This document shows positions 44,468 through 55,748 of a stretch of DNA of 64,000 nt, in pieces. Numbering within the stretch: position 1 is the first letter of the stretch; every line of letters starts with the position of its first letter. Origin of the DNA: Adenophora triphylla var. japonica (taxonomy: Eukaryota > Streptophyta > Magnoliopsida > Asterales > Campanulaceae); the NCBI GenBank assembly GCA_022495995.1, contig JAFEMH010000747.1, positions 124,001 through 188,000 on the forward strand. Direction: 5' to 3'. The position numbers and the translations under genes are program-made. The notes under the pieces are model-generated. The model was not told the DNA's origin. It did not search any database and saw nothing but the letters and a program-made list of their open reading frames with translations.

Positions 44468-45175
44468 TATGCCACACACCTATAGAATGAGGTCTCAACA
44501 ACTGCTGAAATAGGCATCCCCCGGGCTCCTTTCATAACGCCATTAAAAACTTCAGATAAATTAGTAGTCTTAATGTCGTACCTATATCCACCATCGTGAG
44601 CCATTGTCCACTTTCTAGCATCCAAGTGCTCAAACCATTTAGATGCCTCAGGGTTGATGATATGAATTTGCCTCATATAGCATTTAAGCTTTCTATCTTG
44701 GGTGGTGCTAACAAAACGCCAAAAAAGATCTTTCAATCCAACGCCCTTGTGAGCTTTAAGAAAATTAGCTCGCAAGTGCAACATGCACCATCTGTGGACA
44801 ACATTTCGTGGCCAGTTGGCATTGTCTCCAACCGTGGAAAGGATGCCATTATGTCGATCAGATATCAAGCAAACTTCACGACCCTTAACAATAATTTTGC
44901 AAAGAAGATGCAGAAACCAACACCAGTTTCGATAGTCCTCTTTTTCAACAATAGCGAATGCGAGAGGAAGTAGATTATCATTTGCGTCAACACCCATGGC
45001 AATAATAATAACCCCTCTATATCTTCCATGCAGGAATGTTCAATCAACATAAATAACAGGACGACAATGAGAGAATGCTTCCACACAAGTGCCAAATGTC
45101 CAGAACACACGATCAAACATACCTAAAGCACCGGGAGGAGGAGGATCAGAATGCTTTACAATGGTTCCAGGGTTC
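44468..45175 (-). pseudogene. MULE transposase, DDE core
   Basis: It reads GMFDRVFWTFGTCVEAF, VIYVD then a TGA then TFLHGRYRGVIIIAMGVDA, LPLAFAIVEKEDYRNW, CLISDRHNGILSTV and VVHRWCMLHLRANFLK. The VD-T, SDRH and downstream segments carry the catalytic acidic residues of the MULE DDE core. The Gly expected after VD is the TGA. The gene is split at 45175 by the gag-only retroelement; its upstream part is at 53379-53760. Confidence 0.9.
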
Positions 45176-46167
45176 TGTAGACACCCCATTCTGAACCAAT
45201 AATTCATGATTACACTACTCTTAGTCTCTCTATTATGTTTTGATGAAAGCATATCAGTTTCGTCATGTTTCGTTAAGTTTCTAACTAACCTCGTTAGTTT
45301 TGAACCTAACTGACTAACGGAATAACTGAAGAGGACAAAATAGTCAACCGACTAGTTGTCCCGCGCGGAACAGGCCTATCTCGCGCGAGACAACCCCTAT
45401 GCAGGATGTGCAGAATCACTTTCCTTCTCCGTTTCAAACTCTTTTCTTGATAAACATCATCCAATTCGGGTATCCAATCATATCTGAGTTCTGGAACCTT
45501 CCTAGGGCAATTTCCCTCTCCACCTTTACCTCTCCAACCTCCTATAAATATTTGATGGCTTTCAGTATTTCAGAGGTCCCCGATCCACGATCGAAAAGAC
45601 ATAACACACATAATTTGTTGGTTTCTCTCCTTGAAAGATTCCTTCAAATCACTCACAAACAACTCCTAAATTCGTCCATCAACAACGTTGATTGACGAAC
45701 ATCAAGGCTCAAGCCTAACACCAAGGCGAAGCTCTGCCCAAATCACTTCTCGACCGAGAAGACATCTTAGAACCACGTTCTAAAACCAAACACTCCCTAA
45801 ACACAAGGTAAATTCCTATCTTTTTACAATTCTTCTTCTCAACCCTTCTATTGCTTTTAGAGTAGTGTAATCCTATCAAAAGGGTTAGCCTAGAGTCCCT
45901 TCAATCAATGGAGGCGATCTCGAAGCATACAACCCGACATTCCTAATTAAGAAATTAATTAGGGTTTGCTTGTTTATTGATAATACTCAATTGGCAAGAC
46001 CGATCTTCGGATTGGGTGGAATTGGTGCTCCTTGACCTTCCTATTCCATAACTTAACCCCCGAATCCTCAAATCTCTTTAAAATAAAAAAAAAGATTTTT
46101 TCTTATTGTTTTCCTAAATAAATAATAAGTGGCGACTCTGTTATTTGATAAAAATATCAACGCTACA
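45176..46167 (+). repeat. First LTR of the gag-only element (992 bp)
   Basis: TGTAGACACC..CGCTACA. TATA box TATAAAT at 45543. Upstream of it lie paired CG palindromes (45356-45392), including TCTCGCGCGAGA at 45379. A primer-site-like TGGCGACTCT is at 46130. Confidence 0.95.
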
Positions 46168-46171
46168 ATTT

Positions 46172-46189
46172 TGGCGACTCCGCTGGGGA
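46172..46189 (+). other. Primer binding site, tRNA-Arg type
   Basis: TGGCGACTCCGCTGGGGA, identical to the site at 20992, four bases after the LTR. Confidence 0.88.
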
Positions 46190-47613
46190 TGATTAATTAA
46201 GAGGGTTAGACTTGCGTTACAATTGTGTATTATCAATTTTTTTATTTTTCTGCAAAAATTTTGATTTTTCTGAATTTTTTCGAATTTTTCTGTACTGTTT
46301 TCGTCAAAAAAAATTATTTTGTCCGAATGCTTGTCCAGCGCGAGACAAGCTTGTCCCGCGCGAGACATTGTTTCAGGAAGTCAGCCGCCGAAAATATGGA
46401 GTTGTTGCAAAAAAAACAAAAAATAAATAAAAGGGTTAAGAATGGTTCATTCATCAATGATTACTTTTCTTTTTCCTTGAAACCTGTTTTGAACAAAACC
46501 TTTTGACAGTTGACTTTCTTCGAAAGTTGACTACAATAAAAAAAAACTTATAGAAAAAGTTTTTAAAAAATCAGAAAAATTAAAATAAATTATTATTTCT
46601 ATTTTGCTTGTGCTAACTTTATTTTGCAGGGTAGAGTAATTATTAATTACTTGAATTTTATAATTGAGTGAGATTGAATTATTTTAATTTTTACCGGTCA
46701 TCGGTTGACTCGAGTTTTGTAATAAATTAGTTTATTTATTCTCTCGCTCTCTCTCCTTTAAGTGGAACTACGACGGCCTAAGTCTTCCTAATTTGGAAGA
46801 AACGTAGGCAACCACTTGGTACGGCCACTATCTGTTTTTCTTAAGTTTTCAAAAATAAAACTTTTTGTTTTACTCTATCACCTAGATTGAACTATCACAC
46901 ACGCGTACTCATATTATATCTGTCATTGCACTACATACCCTTGATAAACTCGGGACCCACACTAAGGACGGATGACAGTAACCACCTAGTCGCCGGTCTC
47001 TCCGAAGTTGGATTATCCCACTCTGCATATTCAATCCATCTAGATTGTCATATCGCGGGGAGCCTAGCCTTCCAGCCCTGCATCGCCACATATCATGTAG
47101 ATTGACTTTTTAAGACACTCAGTGACCGGTCGGTTTGATCTTGGAGTCTTTATAATCTCTTGTCAAGATCATTTTTTGTGCAATAAGCCATGGAAAAGAA
47201 ATCAATAAAATGCCGCTTCGGATTTGTCCCTTCGGAAACGTCCCTATGGTTGTCCCTTCAGATTTGCCCCTAAAAAGAGAAAAATTTCTCACCAAAATTA
47301 TTGCACAAAAATCGATGTTACTTGAGATGACTTCGACCCCTAGGTCCCCAGGTTTGGATTTTGAATATTAGAAACCCCCAAAACGGATTTTCCGTCCGAC
47401 CAAAATTAGAATTAAAATCAAAAAATTGTGACTTCCCATGGTGTTGTCTCGCGCGAGACTGCTTGTCCCGTGCGAGACAAGTGTTCGGTCTTTTCGTGTT
47501 TTGGCCAAAACCTTCAAACCTTCAAAGCCTTCATACACCCTATTCAGCCGACTTGTTGATCATGGTTTAACAAGGTTGCTACACATCTAGGTTCTTCGCT
47601 AAAGCTCGACACG
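46190..47613 (+). other. Leader of the gag-only element
   Basis: Non-coding. It contains further CGCGCGAGAC motifs near 46331-46367 and 47443-47482, and GTCCCTTCGGA-type short repeats near 47215-47270. Confidence 0.6.
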
Positions 47614-48978
47614 ATGTCTGCTTCTCCTTCTACCACCGAGGCCGAAATCAAGGAAGCTAAGGCCGAACTCATCGAAGTCATGCTTAGGTTGGATGAACAA
47701 AGTAAGAAAATTGATGAGCAAAACACCCAAATGGCCGCCATCATGCAAGAGCTCCATGACATGAAAGTTAAGAAAGGAAGAAAACAAAAGCAGAAAGTGG
47801 AATCCTTCTCCGATGAAGAGGAATCCTACACCCAAAGGAATAAGAAAACTAAAAATTCAAACAAGAAAAAGGAAGAATCCGATTCATCCTCTTCCTCATC
47901 CTCCTCCGATGATGAGGAACATGTCTCCAAGAGTACTAAGACCAAAAAGGAGGGTAGCGACGAAACTACTAAACTTGGTGACCATGTTACTAAGAACTAC
48001 CTTGAGAAGAAACTTGCAACCTATGACACTTCAAAAGGGTCATTCGTTCCATTTGATCCCGATACTCTTCAACAATCCATCACCAAGTTTCCTCACAAGT
48101 ACAAGACACCCGACATTGCCAAGTTTAATGGTACTACTTGTCCTCGAGCTCATGTTGAGACCTACACTTGGGCTATGTTTCCAATGGGCGTTGATAACAC
48201 AATCTTGGCCCAATGCTTTCCTCAAACCTTGGAGGGTGCTGCAAGGGACTGGTACATGTCTCTTCCTATGACTACAAGGCTTGATTGGTCGTCTGCATGT
48301 TTAGTCTTCCAAAGGCAGATCGAAGACAACTCCACTTACCGTCCTACTAGGAGGGATCTTGAACAAACCAAGCAACATGCCAATGAGTCCTTTGCTGAAT
48401 TTGCTAGAAGGTGGAGACTCAAACTTACTGAAATTGTCTAAAGACCTACTCTCAAAGAACAAATCCACATCTTCCTTCAATGCCTCCGTGATGAATTTCA
48501 AGAGAAGCTCGCCGGCAATTACTTTCCTAGCTTCATTGAACTCCATGAGTCCGGAATTAGAATTGATGACTTCCTCAAAAGTAAAAAGAAAGAAAGTACT
48601 TTCCGCTTCAACAAACCGACCACAAGTAAGGATACTTTGGTCAACGCAATTGCATTCAACCGTCCCAAAACCGGCAAGTATTCCGCTGTTCCCCCTCCCG
48701 AAAAGAAAAAGAGGCACTATGACAAATTTGAAGGAATCACTCAAGAAGAACTCTTCGATGTGCTTGTCAAGAATGAAAAGATCAAACCAAGGGAAGGTGG
48801 TCCTCCTAAGGATACGGGTCCTAATCATTTTCATCACTTATTCTGTAAGTACCACAACTTCACCGGCCACGACACCAACACTTGCCACCACTTGAAGGAC
48901 ATCATCCAAGACCTCTTTGACAATGGAGATCTAGAACGTCCCAACGTCATCAAGAATCCTCTCCCTCATAATCCATGA
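47614..48978 (+). pseudogene. Tat-type gag with one in-frame stop
   Basis: Start MSASPSTTEAEIKEAKAE. In order: an N-terminal coiled coil, a Lys/Ser/Glu-rich linker, the retrotransposon gag domain (IAKFNGTTCPRAHVETY, LEGAARDWYMSLP, SFAEFARRWRLK), and a C-terminal zinc-knuckle-like FCKYHNFTGHDTNTCHHLKD, the form usual in Tat/Athila gag. A TAA at 48439-48441 cuts it, yet the same frame stays open for 179 more codons to 48978, so this is the only break in 455 codons. Gag forms the particle that packages element RNA. The element lacks pol. Confidence 0.9.
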
Positions 48979-50860
48979 AGAAGATGAAGCTCCGAGAAGA
49001 AATCTACACTTACCACTTTGGGGCTGCAACTATCCTCTCCCTTTCTCCTTTGATAAAAGTAGATTAGGTTTTAAATTTCCAAGTATGAACTCGAAGGGTC
49101 GTTCTGTCTTTCTAGTACTTCTCACCTCCTCTAGTTTGTGTCATCTAAACTATCAAGTCTGTTTTAATTTCTTCGATTAATCAAAGTCATTTCTTTTCCT
49201 AAACATTTTCCCTAAGGTTGTTCTACCTCATGAATATCATTTAATTCATACAAAATAATGGACCCTCCATTCCCTAAATCATCGCGAAAATAGAGACTTC
49301 TAAGCGAATTTAATAAGAAAGTTATCCTTAGGAAGCTTAAGGGCTAAACATTACCCCTACTGAAAGTCAAAAGTCAACAACTGAAGAGAGCCAAAGGTGC
49401 TGATGTCAACCTTCATTTCAAGAAAAGTGGGGCTACTCAATTCAATGCTTTGAGAGTATGAAAAAAAAAACTCTCTCAAGCTTTCATCACCCCCACAGCA
49501 AAGATGAAACTTCAAATGCATGAAGGACTCTCCCACGAAGGAGAGGAGTCAAGTGATACCAACAAAAGAAATGAAGATTACTCAACATACTCTTACATCA
49601 AGTGAAGAAGACTTTCAGTATCATGAAAAATGTTTACCCTTAAGTCATACTAATGATTGGCTTTCTCCTCAAACTTATTTAGAAATTTCTAGGTGATGCA
49701 CGGTTCATTAAAAGGTAGAACAAATTTTCTAGATCCTTGAGCCAAGTAGCATTTCTTGTTGAATCTAGGGGCTTCTTGTTAGCCACTCTCATACACACTC
49801 TTGAAATCCAAGCATCAAAACTGGGGCTTCCTAACCTTTCCTCCCCCAGTCAAACTCTACTTCAACTCTTCAATATAATCAAATCTGTATTAGGAGCTTT
49901 TCTCTTTGCTTCTCACTCTCATCAATAGAGAATACACTTCTCCAAAGAGTCAATGCTTGGATCACCTTCCAAAGAATAGAGTATGTCTCTCCTCAACTAA
50001 CTTGAGATCTCATATCTCTCTCCTCAATAAGATTCTCTCCTCTGAGTTCTCTTCGAGTTAACATACTATTTTCAAAGAAAAAAAAAGAAAAAAAAAGAGA
50101 CGCAAAAGAGATGCCCGCTAGATTGAAAACCCGAAAGGGCGGTCTAGGCAAAAACTAGGGTGCATCACTAAGAAAAAAATAAATCAAGGACAAAGGGAGA
50201 GTATTCTTCAACCTTCTTCATCAAAAATCATTTGATCCTCTTCAAATCAAATAAAAAAGGAGAGTCTTCTTCGATTGTCTTCAAATCAAGAGAGCAGACT
50301 CACAAGCCTGTTCACAAAGTCATCTACCACTTGCAAGCAACTTGGGGCTTGAGACAACAAAGGGCCTTGGACATAGAGCCATTACGACAGTCGTTTGCCT
50401 CCTAGAGACACGATTCAAAGGAGAAGTAAGAATGAATATTCTCGACAGGCCTAGATGTGTTCACACAAGGATACTCATCGAAATTCTACAACAATACAGC
50501 CTCTCTGACTAGCAACAGATTCTGCATAAACCTGATTTGGTCCCAACTTGTCAAACACAAGTTCACTCCTATAGTTCACCCATCTCAAATATACATCCAT
50601 ACAAATGTCCCTACATATCCATATACCATATACTCATCCATAAACTCACCACCAAAATGACCAACCGGCCATTTGCACGAACAGACGTGGACACCACCAC
50701 GTAAGTCCAGTTGAACAACTAAAATCTGAAAAAAAAATCTATTTGGAATCTTTATGTGATAACAGGTGCAAAAAGGTAAGAATCTTTCGGGTCCATCCAA
50801 GACCAGCATGCATATATCCTTGCATTACAGGAGCCGACAGAGCCTCCACCTCAACCGACA
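48979..50860 (+). other. Long non-coding part of the gag-only element
   Basis: CT-rich and A-rich sequence replaces the pol genes. Short frames look like chance. Confidence 0.6.
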
Positions 50861-51080
50861 ACTTCAAAGACTGTGACGGCAGCAAACTTCAAGTCCGTGA
50901 CCTCGGCAACATCAACAAAGTCTGTGACGGCAGCAAACTTCAAGTCCGTGACTTCGGCAACATCAACAAATTCTGCGACCGCAACAAACTTCAAGTCCGT
51001 GACCTCGGTAACCACAATAAAGTCTGTGATGACAGAAATGACAATAAAGTCCGTGACCTCGGCAACAACGGCAGCGTCAA
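50861..51080 (+). repeat. 51-bp tandem repeat before the 3' LTR
   Basis: Three near-complete units plus decayed ones, each containing CAAACTTCAAGTCCGTGACC. The unit is 17 codons, so one frame gives a repeating VCDGSKLQVRDLGNINK. Tandem arrays in the 3' untranslated region are known in Tat-group elements and can seed satellites. Confidence 0.88.
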
Positions 51081-51378
51081 TAACCTCGGGCTGCGCACTT
51101 CAACAACTTCATTAACAAACTGGGTATCATCAGAATTGGGTCAAGTCCTTGATTCCTCAGTACGATCTTACCTTTTCTTTCAAAAATTGGTTTTTCCAAA
51201 ATGCTTTTCAAAATAGCTAAAATAGCCTTTTTAGTGTTTTAGAGTCGAACTACATTTTGGTCTGATTCTCCGATAGAGATACGTAGGCAGCCGTGCGGCA
51301 CGACCATCTCGATGTTCAGAATGATGTCTTTTCTATCGAAGACATGACTTCTTCCATAAGTCTTGTCGCCGAGGGCTC

Positions 51379-52377
51379 TGTAGACACCCCATTCTGAACC
51401 AATAATTCATGATTACACTACTCTTCGTCTCTCTTTTATGTTTTGATGAAAGCATATCAGTTTCATAATGTTTCGTTAGGTTTCTAACTAACCTCGTTAG
51501 TTTTGGACCTAACTGACTAACAGAATAACTGAAGAGGACAAAATAGTCAACCGACTAGTTGTCCCACGCGGAACAGGCGTGTCTCGCGCGAGACAACCCC
51601 TCTGCAGGATGTGCAGAATCACTTTCCTTCTCCATTTCAAACTCTTTTCTTGATAAACATCATCCAATCCGGGTATCCAATCATATCTGAGTTCTGGAAC
51701 CTTCCTAGGGTAATTTCCCTCTCCACCTTTACCTCTCCAACCTCCTATAAATACATGACGGCTTTCAGTATTTCAGAGATCCCCGATCCACGATCGAAAA
51801 GACATAACACACACAATTTGTTGGTTTCTCTCCTTGAAAGATTCCTTCAAATCACTCACAAACAACTCCTAAATTCGTCCATCAACCACGTTGATTGACG
51901 AACATCAAGGCTCAAGCCTAACACCAAGGCGAAGCTCTGCCCAAATCACTTCTCGACCGAGAAGACATCTTAGAACCACGTTCTAAAACCAAACACTACC
52001 TAAACACAAGGAAATTTCCTATCTTTTTACAGTTCTTCTTCTCAACCCCTCTATTGCTTTTAGAGTAGTGTAATCCCATCAAAAGGGTTAGCCTAGAGTC
52101 CCTTCAATCAATGGAGGCAATCTCGAAGCATACAACCCGACATTCCTAATTAAGAAATTAATTAGGGTTTGCTTGTTTATTGATTTGATTGATAATACTC
52201 AATTGGCAAGACCGATCTTCGGATTGGGTGGAATGGGTGCTCCTCGACTTTCCCATTCTATAACTTAACCCCCGAACCCTCAAATCTCTTTAAAATCAAA
52301 AAATGTTTTTTCTTATTGTTTTCCTAAATAAATAATAAGTGGCGACTCTGTTATTCGATAAAAATATCAACGCTACA
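51379..52377 (+). repeat. Second LTR of the gag-only element (999 bp)
   Basis: Same ends as the first, TATA box at 51746. It is followed by GTTTT and not by the GGTTC seen left of the first LTR. Confidence 0.95.
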
Positions 52378-52384
52378 GTTTTTC

Positions 52385-53378
52385 GTTGATATTTTTATCG
52401 AATAACAGAGTCGCCACTTATTATTTATTTAGGAAAACAATAAGAAAAAACCTTTTTTCGATTTTAAAGAGATTTGAGGGTTTGGGGGTTAAGTTATGTA
52501 ATGGGAAGGTCGATGAGCACCCATTCCACCCAATCCGAAGATCGGTATTGCCAATTGAGTATTATCAATCAAATCAATAAACAAGCAAACCCTAATTAAT
52601 TTCTTAATTAGGAATGTCGAGTTGTATGCTTCGAGATCGCCTCCATTGATTGAATGGACTCTAGGCTAACCCTTTTGATGGGATTACACTACTCTAAAAG
52701 CAATAAAGGGGTTGAGAAGAAGAATTGTAAAAAGATAGGAATTTACCTTGTATTTGGGGAGTATTTGGTTTTAGAACGTGGTTCTAAGATGTCTTCTCGG
52801 TCGAGAAGTGATTTGGGCAGAGCTTCGCCTTGGTGTTAGGCTTGAGCGTTGATGTTCGTCAATCAACGTGGTTGATGGACGAATTCAGGAGTTGTATGTG
52901 AGTGATTTGAAGGAATCTTTCAAGGAGAGAAACCAACAAATTGTGTGTGTTATGTCTTTTCGATCGTGGATCGGGGACCTCTGAAATACTGAATGCCATC
53001 AAGTATTTATAGGAGGTTGGAGAGGTAAAGGTGGAGAGGGAAATTACCCTAGGAAGGTTCCAGAACTCAGATATGATTGGATACCCAGATTGGATGATGT
53101 TTATCAAGAAAAGAGTTTGAAACGGAGAAAGAAAGTGATTCTGCACATCCTGCAGAGGGGTTGTCTCACGCGAGACACGCCTGTTCCGCGCGGGACAACT
53201 AGTTGGTTGACTATTTTGTCCTCTTCAGTTATTCCGTTAGTCAATTAGGTCCAAAACTAACGAGGTTAGTTAGAAACTTAACGAAACATGACGAAACTGA
53301 TATGCTTTCATCAAAAAATAAAAGAGAGGCGAAGAGTAGTGTAATCATGAATTATTGGTTCAGAATGGGGTGTCTACA
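52385..53378 (-). repeat. Third LTR, inverted, abutting the second
   Basis: Its start TGTAGACACC lies at 53378 and it is followed by GGTTC. The inner end has lost the terminal TGTAG-complement bases. Together with the second LTR it forms a 1-kb-arm palindrome with an 11-base centre. Confidence 0.93.
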
Positions 53379-53760
53379 GGTTCCACTTTTGGATGGCTGC
53401 TAACAAACGTGGCAATCTTATGTAAGATTATTCCCAGTCTCCATATGCCTCTGTAATAGCTTTTTATTTGCCACACCATGCCTTTCTATATGAAACATCC
53501 TTTCCATGGGATTCTTTTATTGTCGCCTTCACTAGTGCAATCTTCAACTCGGGATCAGCCTTAACCAGTTCCAAAACTTCTTGCCCTATGAACTTAGCAT
53601 CTAGGTTTTGATGATCTTGGCTAATTTCTGTTCCCAAGCAAGAATGAGGACCCTTGTATTTGGTAACTTCTCAATACCCGACATTCTTCAAACTCACATT
53701 CACATAAAAATTGCACGGAAAATCTTTCACCAAACACTCAATAGTCAAATCATAAGCCAT
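53379..53760 (-). pseudogene. MULE transposase, N-terminal part
   Basis: It reads MAYDLTIECLVKDFPCNFYV, KGPHSCLGTEISQDHQNLDA, KDVSYRKAWCGK and YGDWE, the usual MuDR N-terminal region ahead of the DDE core. Stops are TGA after VGY, TAA after WCGK and TAA after DWE. Typical proteins extend further upstream, but the reading stops at 53760 where the Helitron array begins. Confidence 0.82.
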
Positions 53761-54885
53761 TCCTAAAATATTAAATTTTGAATTTCATATTAAACTTAAA
53801 CAAGTAGAAAACAGGCAAAGAAAGAATTGTAAAATTATTTGAAATCCAAAGTTAAAATTTAATCACATCTATATAATATATCTATCTATATAATATAATT
53901 TATATAATATATTAAAACAGAAGAAAATGGAGTTCACACAGCCTGTCACGTGAAATTATGATGTGGAATTCCATATGGCTCCTTCTCATTCATCATTCAT
54001 GTTTAAAATTAATTAGTAATGGTAATTAGTAATTAGTAATTATTAATTACACTCACTTAAATTCGAAGTTACCATAGATAACAGTCAAATGAAATATATC
54101 TCATTATCTGTATTACGGGCAATGTTTGAAAGTGGTATTAATTTGAAATTTAAATTCAATCAACTTTTCTCTTTGATTTCCATACAAAAGTCAAATCATA
54201 AGCTATTCCTAAAGTATTAAATTTTGAATTTCATATTAAACTTAAACAAGAAGGAAACGGGTAAAGAAAGATTTGTAAAATTATTTGAAATTCGAAGTTA
54301 AAATTCAATCACGTCCATATAATATATTAAAACAAAAGAAAATGGAGTTCACACAACCTGCCATGTGGAATTATGACGTGGAATTCCATGTGGCTCCTTT
54401 TCATTCGTCATCTGTGTTTAAAATTAATTAGTAATTAGTAATTATGCTTACTAAAATTCAAAGTTTCCATAGATAACAGTCATATCCCATTATCTGTACT
54501 ACGAAAAATGTTTGAAAGTGGTATTAATTTAAAATTTAAATCCAATCAAATTTTCTCTTTGATTTCCATACAAAAGTCAAATCATAAGCAATTCCTAAAA
54601 TATTAAATTTTGAATTTCATATTAAAATTAAACAAGTAGGAAACGGGTAAAGAAAGAATAGTAAAATTATTTAAAATCTGGAGTTAAAATTTAATCACAT
54701 CTATATAATATAATATATTAAAACGGAAGAAAATGGAGTTCACACAGCCTACCACGTGAAATTATGACGTGAAATTTCACGTGGCTCCTACTCATTCGTC
54801 ATCCATGTTTAAAATTAATTATTAATATTAATTAGTAATTAGTAATTATACTTACTTAAATTCGAAGTTACCATAGATAACAGTC
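53744..54885. repeat. Tandem array of Helitron 5' regions (units 385-445 bp)
   Basis: Units begin AGTCAAATCATAAGC at about 53744, 54189 and 54574, each followed by CCTAAAATATTAAATTTTG, an AT-rich CTATATAATATATTAAAAC and GGAGTTCACACA. The first unit overlaps the first codons of the MULE transposase. TCTATATAATATA at 53868, preceded by A, is a candidate Helitron 5' end. Confidence 0.75.
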
Positions 54886-55748
54886 AAATGGAGTATATCC
54901 CATTATCTGTATTACGGGAAATGTTTGAAAGTATAGACCAAAGAACTAAAGATACCTCTGACGAGAAACGAAGTTTCACAGTGAAGCCAGTAACAGAGGA
55001 TACCAACATCATGACGCATTGTTTATCACTCATAAATTCCGATGTAAATATAAACCACATCACATTAGCTATCTATATATATTATGTTATATATTTGACT
55101 TTTAATTGTTTTAAGTTGCAGGATGTTGCTTCCAAACCAAATCATGGAGATGAAAATATTTCCAGCTTGAACGATAATAACGAGGTAAATTCCTAAGGAT
55201 CATTTATTTATCTTCTACTACACTTTTTTTATTTGATTTTCGTTACGATGAAAATGTGTCAATCTTGACTGATAATATTTGTGCAATTGACTCGACATCT
55301 AAATTTTATATAATCTTCATTATTATTTAGATTGTACATGTTATTTAACTATTTTATTTAACTTTATCTTTATGTAGGATACGCCCTTGAAATCTATGGG
55401 AGATAGTTCTTCAACATCCATAACTCCAAGAAAGCGTTTGTTGAACAACATATCCAATGATGAGGAGGTTCAACTATTCGTTACTAAGGGAATCAAGCAA
55501 ATCAAGAAGGAGAAATTATATAAGTAGGAAAGAAATAAGATGAGATTAGCATTTTATTTCAAACATTTGATTCTATGTTTTACAATTGAGCAGGATGTAT
55601 TGGTTTAATACCCCTTATAGTATTTACTATTTCTTACCCGGTTGACATTATCGTGAGTAGATTGAGTGAGATTGTTGAACAAAATATTATTTGATAGACT
55701 GTGATTTCATTGATATTTTTTTATTTCTGATTATTCTGAAATAAAAAT
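54769..55748 (+). repeat. 980-bp tandem duplication, first copy
   Basis: Repeated at 55749-56724 with few differences, from GAAATTTCACGTGGCTCC to TTCTGAAATAAAAATG. Confidence 0.92.
55121..55527 (+). pseudogene. RPA-like gene tail, copy 1 (last two exons)
   Basis: Exons 55121-55183 (DVASKPNHGDENISSLND) and 55378-55527 (DTPLKSMGDSSSTSITPRKR to IKQIKKEKLYK, stop TAG), with normal splice sites. A preceding piece at 54888 reads SIDQRTKDTSDEKRSFTVK. The TPRKR..KQIKKEK ending is usual in plant RPA70-like proteins carried by Helitrons. The DNA-binding domains are absent. Confidence 0.6.

Larger units (their letters stand above)
45176..53378 (+). mobile_element. Gag-only Tat-like retroelement with three LTRs, one inverted
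   Basis: Order: LTR (45176-46167), tRNA-Arg primer site, leader, gag, long non-coding part with a 51-bp tandem repeat, LTR (51379-52377), then an inverted LTR (52385-53378). GGTTC flanks the whole unit (45171-45175 and 53379-53383), not the two direct LTRs alone. No protease, RT or integrase sequence is seen, so it would depend on a related autonomous element. It interrupts the MULE transposase gene. Confidence 0.9.

Noticed and set aside
47599..47835. Minus-strand frames opposite the gag ORF
   Set aside because: They are shadows of the gag coding region, whose domains are clear on the plus strand.
50743..51216. 157-codon open frame with 17-residue repeats as a real repeat protein
   Set aside because: It is produced by a 51-bp minisatellite in the non-coding 3' part of a retroelement, and a second frame is equally open.
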